NCBI GenBank assembly: GCA_029215795.1
Contig: JARDYH010000003.1
Coordinates: forward strand, 102,456,609 to 102,520,608
DNA from: Anniella stebbinsi
Taxonomy: Eukaryota; Chordata; Lepidosauria; Squamata; Anniellidae
DNA: 64,000 nt
Reading direction: 5' to 3'
In this document: one piece after another, positions 57,478 to 64,000 of the stretch
Layout of the letters: every line of letters begins with the position of its first letter
How positions within the stretch are numbered: the stretch's first letter is position 1
Program-made: the position numbers and the translations under genes
Notes under the pieces: generated by a model
The model's database searches: none
The model's input: only the letters and a program-made list of their open reading frames with translations
What the model was told of the DNA's origin: nothing

Positions 57478-57875
57478 AGGGACCATAGGATAGCTCAGAT
57501 TCCACCTTCCGAGGTTGAAGAAAGTGCTCCAATCTCAGAAGGGGGAGTCAGAAATCTGACCCCTCCCCCACCCCTTTACAACCAGTGCAGAGAGAACCAC
57601 ACCAGCTGCCTCTCCAAGTCAGAGGTGAAAGGGGGGGCCTGGTGGGCAAGGAAGGGAGCTGAACAGTCTCCTTTCCTCCCCCTCTGAATCATCTTCACTA
57701 GATGGGCTGGAAAGCCCATCTAGCAAAACCCCCAAACTTCACAGAACGGGGAGACAAAGATTACCTCCACTGCTTCTCCTGCCCTGTCGGCCTCAGCCCA
57801 GCAGGGCATTGAAAACTCAGAATCTTCCAAGTTCAAGGACTTACTAGCAGCGAGGGTGCAATCCATAGGACTCCA
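57478..57875. repeat. Repeat with central hairpin, copy 3
   Basis: The central hairpin CTAGATGGGCTGGAAAGCCCATCTAG is a 10-bp perfect stem. The right edge GAGGGTGCAATCCATAGGAC is the complement-style end seen at 43777 (AAGGGTGCAATCC), so this copy lies in the opposite orientation to copies 1 and 2. Directly follows the L2 (ATC)n tail. Confidence 0.62.
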
Positions 57876-57879
57876 CCCT

Positions 57880-59165
57880 AATTTATGGTATTAATTGTCA
57901 CAGTTTATTGAATAGTTCACTAGTATTGATGTAATAGAGGGAAGATTTATGTCAAGAGGTAGATTACTCAAATTATTATCAAATACTGGGAGAATGTTAG
58001 CAGATGACTATTTTTCTCATGCCCTGTTTGCAAGTTGCCCAGAATGTATCTGATTGGGAATACTGGACAAGGTGGACTCTAGTCTGATCTGATTTATGAA
58101 AGCAATTCTTTTGATCTTAAATTGCTGTGATGGTCCATGGGGGCCCAGCCCATTCTTATATATACCTGTGTAAAACCCATGTCGCCATGGGTGCTAGAAG
58201 TCCCTGTTCCTGTCCTACTTTTTTGTTCCTCAGTCCCAACACCATAGAGGGGCTCCCGAAAAATGTCAATGAGGCTCATGCATGGTGAATCCCCCCTCCG
58301 AAATTTGTATGCAGCCCCGCCCCTCCCCTTCCCTCACCTGCCCTGATTGGCCACCTCCGTCCCCCTACCCTATAGTGGCCACAGCCAACTGTGTCCTGAA
58401 CACACCGTTGTGCCACACTGAATGGTTGAGCAGGTCTGTCCACTGAGGGAGGGGCTGCCCTGGCTGTTTGACACGGAGGAAATTGCTATTCAACTTGAGC
58501 TTTGAATTCTTTCAAACTTTCAAAAATTTCTGCATGGCTGCACTGCTCGAGCTTCAGATTAAAACACAAGAAGCAAAATTGATCTGGTAGATCTCAAGTA
58601 ATAAGGTTTACACTACTGTATTCTTATATATGATAAACTAAATAAGATAAGCTTATTCAATTGGTAACGCCTTGGAAATGCCACCTGTAGTGAAAATATT
58701 TGGGCATTTTCCTTTCCATAGGGTTAGAATCACATGGACTGAGAACAAGATTGAATGTTATTCTTTTATACTTTGGATCTCCTTGTCTTTTGGCCCTTCC
58801 ACTCTCCCTCACTCTCCAAGTTCACCCCCTTGATGGAGTTACTTGGGGAGGGGGGCAAAGTGACAGTTTTAAATGCTTCCATCCTCCACTCTGCCTCCAT
58901 TGCAACACAGGAGCTGGCTTGGGTTGAGAGAGGGAGGCCATTGCCTCCCTCCTCCTCCTCCTTCTCCTCCTTCTCTCTCAGGAGTCAGTGCATCACTCTC
59001 TTCCCTTTCCACCTACCCAACCAGTTGCTTACTCTTGTTCTGACAAAAAGGGAGTATGATAAAGAGACAGGATGTTGGGAACTAGGATAAATAGATAAGA
59101 TAAAGTGAACACATTATAAATATTTGTATGAATTATATTTATTTGAATCCCTGGTTACTTCTACC
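57880..59165. other. ANO2 intron, no gene recognised
   Basis: Unique-looking DNA with a C/T-rich patch at 58.93-58.98 kb. The 75- and 111-codon plus-strand frames overlap in different registers, are antisense to ANO2 and show no motif. Confidence 0.4.
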
Positions 59166-59170
59166 ATGTA

Positions 59171-59299
59171 CAGCAGGGATGAGCAACGGGTGGCCCTCCC
59201 GATATCGTTGGGCCTCAACTGCCACCAGCCCTCCCCACGAGCTAGAATGATGGGTTGCAGTCCAACAACATCTAGGAGGTCACAGGCCAAACCCTGCTG
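59171..59299. mobile_element. Small MITE with CAGCAGGG ends
   Basis: CAGCAGGGATGAGCAAC at the left opposes CCCTGCTG at the right. The interior (GGCCTCAACTGCCACCAGCC, GATGGGTTGCAGTCCAACAA) is a common squamate dispersed element, hAT-like by its CAG..CTG ends. No target duplication is visible. Confidence 0.55.
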
Positions 59300-59574
59300 A
59301 GGACATTCTGATAAAACACTAATGAGTTATACTCAAGACAATTAGTGGAGGAATAACACAAGAGATCATGCCCCACAATATGGATCAAATCCAGTGGAAT
59401 GTGCTTCTGTGCAAGCTCTACTGGAATATATGGGAGCTGTGGAAGACCAGGGCAACTTCAGGTTGGGTTGTGCCCTGTTTGTGGTAGATTTTCATCACAA
59501 AGACTTGTTTGCAATGAATGGGTCAATGCATACAAATCCAACACAAACCACAGCGACCAAGTAAAACAATTTAC

Positions 59575-59616
59575 CTGTCTTTCATTCATTTCTTTGTTTT
59601 CACCTTCATATTCACC
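59575..59616 (-). CDS. ANO2: ANO2 coding exon: short acidic linker
   Basis: 42 nt, phase 0 at both ends; acceptor CATTTTTCCAG, donor AGACAG|GTAAAT. It encodes GEYEGENKEMNERQ. Human ANO2 has GEYDSPEDDMNDRK and ANO1 GDYNGENVEFNDRK at the same position, so the reptile exon combines features of both but keeps the spacing exactly. It joins in frame to the exon starting [10 protein letters not shown]. Such a short exon would be missed without the flanking ones. Confidence 0.92.
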
Positions 59617-59930
59617 CTGGAAAAATGATGCAAATGGTAATAAATATTACAGGGAGAATTCCTAGTGAATGGTATGAAACCTTTTTAGTAATAAAACACA
59701 TTGCTCAGTCATTTTAAGTCAAACATGGTTAGCACAAACTGCTTTCTACTCCACACCTATGTTGCCTATGATTCTGAGGAAACCTCGCCCCTTATAGTTA
59801 CCAGAAATATCAGATCCAAAGGATGATTAAAAGAATGATATTGGTGTATATCTTTGCATAAGAAAGGCAAACTATTCTGGACTGTGAGGACAGGAAAACT
59901 AGATTCCTGAATTCCTAAAACAATTTAATA

Positions 59931-60660
59931 ATCATAATCATAATCATAACAATTTATTTCTTACCCGCCTCTCCGTTTGGATCAAGGCGGGGAACAACAA
60001 TATAATAAAATACATAAAACTGATTAAATCATGACACACATTATTAAAAATGCATTAAAACATCCTAAAACATCCTAAAAACATCCTAAAAACATTCTAA
60101 AATTCCACTGGATATGCCCGCCGGAAGAGAACAGTCTTTATGGCTTTCTTAAATTCTAAAAGACGGTTAAGTTGACGAGTCTCCTCCGGCAGGTCATTCC
60201 ACAGTCTGGGAGCGGCAGAAGAGAAGGTCCTCTGGGTAACAGTTGTCAGCCTAGTCTTGGCCGACTGTAGTAAGTTCTTCCCAGAGGACCTGAGCATGCG
60301 GGGCGGATTGTTTGGGAGAAGGCGATCCCGCAGGTAACCTGGACCCAAACCATGTAGGGCTTTATACTTCGCCCGGAAACTAATTGGCAGCCAGTGGAGC
60401 GATTTTAAAGCTGGCGTAATATGGTCACCCCTAGGTGTACCAGTGACCAACCTGGCTGCCATATTTTGAACTAGTTGAAGTTTCCGGACTAGGCACAGAG
60501 GTAGCCCTATATACAGCGCATTGCAGAAGTCAAGCCTCGAAGTTACCAGTGCGTGCACCACCGTCTTTAGGTCTTCCAATTCTAGGAAGGGGCGCAGCTG
60601 GCGTATCAGCCGAAGCTGATAGTAGGCACTCCTGGCCGTCGCATCTATCTGGGCTGTCAT
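59931..60660 (-). mobile_element. L2 LINE 3' end, antisense
   Basis: An uninterrupted minus-strand frame of 187 codons (60657 to 60097) encodes the L2 C-terminal part: ARSAYYQLRLIRQLRPFLE, SRLDFCNALYIGLPL, LHWLPISFRAKYKALHGLGP and RLWNDLPEETRQL. Then comes the 3' UTR, ending at the GGAACAAC/GCGGGTAAGAAAT tail and an AATCAT run at 59932-59961. The intact frame suggests a recent insertion. Same subfamily as 33.4-33.9 kb. Confidence 0.93.
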
Positions 60661-60664
60661 ACAA

Positions 60665-61745
60665 TTTTATTCATTGTACTCAACCTCCAGTTTTTATTAC
60701 CAACTACCACAAAATGTAAATACTTCGAACTGCATTTTTCATATCCATAACATGTTACCCTCCCCCCTCCCTTCTCCACTGCCCTATTTTCACTGAAAAC
60801 TCCTTGTGGCAGAAACCTGTCTTTTTGAGCTGTAAAGTGCCATGAGCAGTGATGGTGCCCCCTCTCCCCCTACACAAATGGCACCGATGATGATTCTAAA
60901 TGTCATGTTTGCTGGGGTGTGATCCAAGGATGAAGATGAGATGATGCTCTAGGGTTCGGCTGCTGGTTAATGGACTGGTCAGATGTTGAAAACTGACCAA
61001 TAAATTGAGCACCTATTTACTATTTGACTGCTATGATGTTATCAAACAGTCCATGGCCAAGAAAGCCCTTGCAAAACTGACAGCACACCTTTTAATATTG
61101 CATTTGATGGATGAAAGAGAAAAGGCCACTTCTTGCTCTTAATGTTCTCACACAACGCAGCTGGGCCTGGGACTAGGACTAGTCGATCCTCAGCTCATTC
61201 CAGTGCGTTTGTTTTGCCATTTCCCCTCCCAAATACACTACATGATCTTGCTTCCCCTATTTGCCACATTCTCCTATAATTGCTGGAGCATCTGCAAAGA
61301 TCCAAACTACACACTATAATTGGAGTTTCTTGATTGAAAGTCCCCTCCTCCTCCTCCTCCTCCTCCTAGCAGTCACAGAGTGGGGTGGGTGGCAGTTTTG
61401 ATCTGGGATGTAGTATGGGGTGAGGTTTAATCCTTTGCCCCTGAACCAATTCCCCGATTTACATCTCTCTCGCACACAGCTCCAAATAGTAGCAGAGTAG
61501 AAACCATACATGCACAATGTTTGCCATAATATGAGAGTTCTGAAGCCAACCCAACAATGCTGAGATTCTGAAACAAGGATACTGGCAAAACTGGTGAGAG
61601 TCAGGACATGTATGCGAGGGAAGGGGAGTTGTCCGCATGTGACCTGGCATAGATTCTGTAAAGGACCCTGGTAATTCTATTTCCCATAATACTGCCTGTT
61701 CTTTGTTATAATTCTGATAAATTCCTGGTGGTTCCACATGGGCCT
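60665..61745. other. ANO2 intron with (TCC)n microsatellite
   Basis: A (TCC)n run of about nine units lies at 61342-61368. Otherwise no repeat or exon is recognised. Confidence 0.45.
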
Positions 61746-61751
61746 GTAGTC

Positions 61752-62090
61752 TGAATGGAGTCCACCACAAGAAGAGCCTTCAGTGTGGTGGCACCCTTCC
61801 TATGGAATTCCTTGTCTTTTGAGGTGAGGCAGGTACCAATGTTGTTGTGTTGCTTACGGTGCTTCCTGAAATGTTGTTATTTCAGGAAGCTTTCCTTGAG
61901 TGACTGGCCATGGTTTCACCAGAACTCAGGTTTTAACAGAACTCTGTTTCTTTTTAAAAACAGTCAATTATTAATATGAGCTTTTTATTCTTTAATCCTG
62001 TCTGTTGTTCACCATTCCAAAAACTTTTGGATGTGGAGGTAGTATATAAATATTGTAAATAAAATAAATAAAAAACAAATAAATTAATGA
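61752..62090 (+). mobile_element. L2-like LINE 3' end, old
   Basis: Encodes RRAFSVVAPFLWNSLSFEVR, the L2 C-terminal motif, then a degenerate 3' UTR ending GGTAGTATATAAATATTGTAAATAAAATAAATAA. More diverged than the other L2 copies here. Confidence 0.75.
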
Positions 62091-62099
62091 TTTGAATTC

Positions 62100-62710
62100 T
62101 TGAATATAATTTGACAACATTTGAACAGCATTCAAATGTAGACAGTCAAATGTACTGTGATGCCTCCTCTCCTTTCACTAGCTAGCATAGTAGCTGACGA
62201 GCAGGTAATGTGGGCTCAGCTTAAGTGTATTGGTATACTTAAACTCGGATCTATTGAGGACCACTCTTCTCTTTGGCTTCTTTGCAGACCACCACATTTT
62301 GTTATCGCAACACATACATAGAGAGATGTTTGCCACACTCCCAATGTCCACAGGTTGAACATGGATGGCTAAGCAGGGAAGCCTATGTGCATAAAACTCT
62401 CCATGCTTAGCCTTCAGTGCAGTCTGGAAACGTGCACCCTCAGCATCCCAGATCACATGGAAGCCCACAGGCGTAGACTATCCCTATTCAGACATCCACA
62501 CTCAATCCAGGACAGGCCATATAAAATCAGGAGTAGGATCAACAGCAGGGCTCCACTGCCCCTTCTGTGACTAAAGCCCCCTTCATGCAGAAAATGTGTA
62601 AAACAAGGGGCCCAAACCAGGATCCCCAGCTGTGTCTGATACATAGCAATAATTAAAAGTGCTTTGATATTAAACAAGGTTCTTATAAAAATCAGGATTA
62701 AAAATGTATA
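62100..62710. other. ANO2 intron, no feature recognised
   Basis: Unique-looking intronic DNA just downstream (in transcript sense) of the GINTLIANNVYE exon. Confidence 0.4.
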
Positions 62711-62715
62711 CCTAC

Positions 62716-62771
62716 ATCATGAACAGGATAAGCTGCTTCATATACATTGTTTGCGATTAATGTGTTAATAC
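62716..62771 (-). CDS. ANO2: ANO2 coding exon: cytosolic N-terminal domain
   Basis: 56 nt; acceptor TTTTCCATAG, donor CATGAT|GTAGGT. The first two bases (GT) complete a Gly codon begun in the preceding exon, which lies outside the window. It encodes INTLIANNVYEAAYPVHD, against INSLIANNIYEAAYPLHD in mammals. This is the most 5' ANO2 exon present; the start codon and the first several exons lie above position 64000. Confidence 0.96.
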
Positions 62772-64000
62772 CTATGGAAAACAAACAGATAATGATAATT
62801 CAGTAATAATAGTTATTGTTTAAAAGAAGTTTTATCTTAATTTTTAAATTTTATTTTACTTAGAACTTGCCTTTTGGCCCAATGGAATAATGCTCAGAGT
62901 ACTACAGGGGCTTTAACTTAGAGCTGAAATTAAATTTCCAAAACATTCAAAATCTAGAGGGGGGGATCAATTTTTACAATTCAGAATTTAATGTTGAATT
63001 TTGACCACAACATTTTAATTTTGGAATTCAAAATTGGCATATAAATTTCAGCTGCTTTTGTTTTTGAAATATTCCAGGAGTTGTTTTCTGATTGTACCAT
63101 CTTATTCATCCATGTCAACTGAAATTAACTAATGCTGCTGCATGTCAGCTGTTCAAATACTATCTGCTGCTGAAAACAGAAGTGATTAAACATTTCCTTC
63201 CACTGAAAAGTCTTCATAAAATAAATCACCAATCAAATGGTGATTTTTTAACACCAAATATTCAGTGAATATTGTCCATAGCCAGAGAATTCACCATTTA
63301 CACTAACTGACAAAATCTATGGAAGAGAATTTTGAACAATGAGCCATTGTGTAGCGAAGTGGATTAAGAATTAATACCCTCTGAGAAAGGAATACTGCTT
63401 GGTTTTTGATAGCTAATATTCAGGCTTGACTTCTGTTTGTCATTGCCTTGGATAAAACTATTATTTATTTACTCATTTATTTGAAATTATTTTTAATCTG
63501 AAACTACCCCTTTCCACAAATTCTCTGTCCAAAATGGATAGGAATGAGCATTGGGGCCAAGTACACCTCCAATTCTTTATTGACTTTGGCATGAAATCCT
63601 GGCTTTTATCATGCCAGATTTCCACATTACATCTGAACTAAGGGACTTGGGCTTACTGACACTTAACAACCAGAAAAATAAGCCAGGATCACACCTGACT
63701 GTCTAAAATAGAACAATGTTTTCTGAATTGTTTGCATCTCATTGTCTGCTAGGATTAATTTTGCATGAGCAGAGAAATGTATGAAACTCTTGGATTTCAG
63801 CCAAGGGAAAAAAGCTTCAGCTTGGAAAGAAGAATGAAGCAGCAGGCAGCAGGTACCTTCAAACATGACAGGCCTGTCTGGAAATGATGCTCAGGATATC
63901 ATTTCCCACAATGGATGGTGTACTTACTTATCCCACTTTTTGACTAGAGTCCTCAAAGTGGCTTACGATATTTATAAAGTACAACAAATTCAACAAGAAA
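62772..64000. other. ANO2 intron, window edge
   Basis: Searched on the minus strand for the preceding exon (the Lys-Arg-Thr-xxx-Cys region ending in ..Met-G) without success. A/T-rich, no repeat recognised apart from a short TTATTTATTTACTCATTTATTT-like tract near 63460-63482. Confidence 0.45.

Overview
The window looks like a vertebrate, most likely squamate (lizard) nuclear genome. It holds interspersed CR1, L2 and L1-type LINEs, palindromic hAT- and Harbinger-like MITEs, long (CA)n, (TA)n, (ATT)n and (TCC)n microsatellites, and short exons with GT-AG splice sites scattered over tens of kilobases. There is no operon-like or prokaryotic gene organisation.

The only host gene I can support is ANO2 (TMEM16B, a calcium-activated chloride channel), transcribed from the minus strand and incomplete at both ends. 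Seven coding exons were found by recognising the anoctamin protein and checking splice sites. In transcript order they are 62716-62771, 59575-59616, 46401-46465, 37730-37864, 35771-35931, 29109-29191 and 25778-25861. All junction phases agree and no exon has a stop. Together they encode the end of the cytosolic N-terminal domain, TM1, the Cys-rich first extracellular loop, TM2 and the acidic start of the first intracellular loop. Positions 1-25777 contain no recognisable exon and are most simply read as part of one large downstream ANO2 intron. The exons lie in the high-coordinate part, so almost everything else is intronic repeat.

Layout. 1-3.3 kb: 3' end of an LTR retrotransposon abutting an antisense CR1 that is split by a 1.24 kb inverted-repeat element. 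3.3-7.2 kb: mostly unique, with an old SINE-like repeat carrying an L2 tail. 7.2-9.2 kb: antisense L2 with a nearly complete reverse transcriptase. 9.7-12.5 kb: hAT MITEs and an L1 3' end carrying a nested L2 tail. 13-14.9 kb: a repeat unit holding a CpG-rich element and an imperfect tandem duplication. 16.9-19 kb: MITEs, SINE, CT-rich simple DNA and a minisatellite. 21.1-22.4 kb: GC-rich hAT-type element with an internal tandem duplication. 23-24.2 kb: decayed Ty3/gypsy gag-protease. 25.8-38 kb: ANO2 exons, plus a CR1 into which an L2 has inserted. 38.6-41.8 kb: second copy of the 13 kb repeat unit with different nested insertions. 43.3-43.7 kb: a near-perfect foldback element. 48.8-53.1 kb: MITEs and an L1 with a Harbinger-like insertion. 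54.5-57.9 kb: two more 320 bp hAT MITEs, an L2 3' end and a hairpin-bearing repeat. 59.6-62.8 kb: the two most upstream ANO2 exons and an antisense L2.

I see no novel multi-gene system. The most interesting content is the layered transposon record: four MITE copies of exactly 320 bp built as a palindrome of palindromes (one apparently chimeric), a 431 bp foldback, nested insertions with readable target duplications and one related empty site, a CpG-rich family built around AATGCGCATT, and a likely unfound 12-nt ANO2 microexon.
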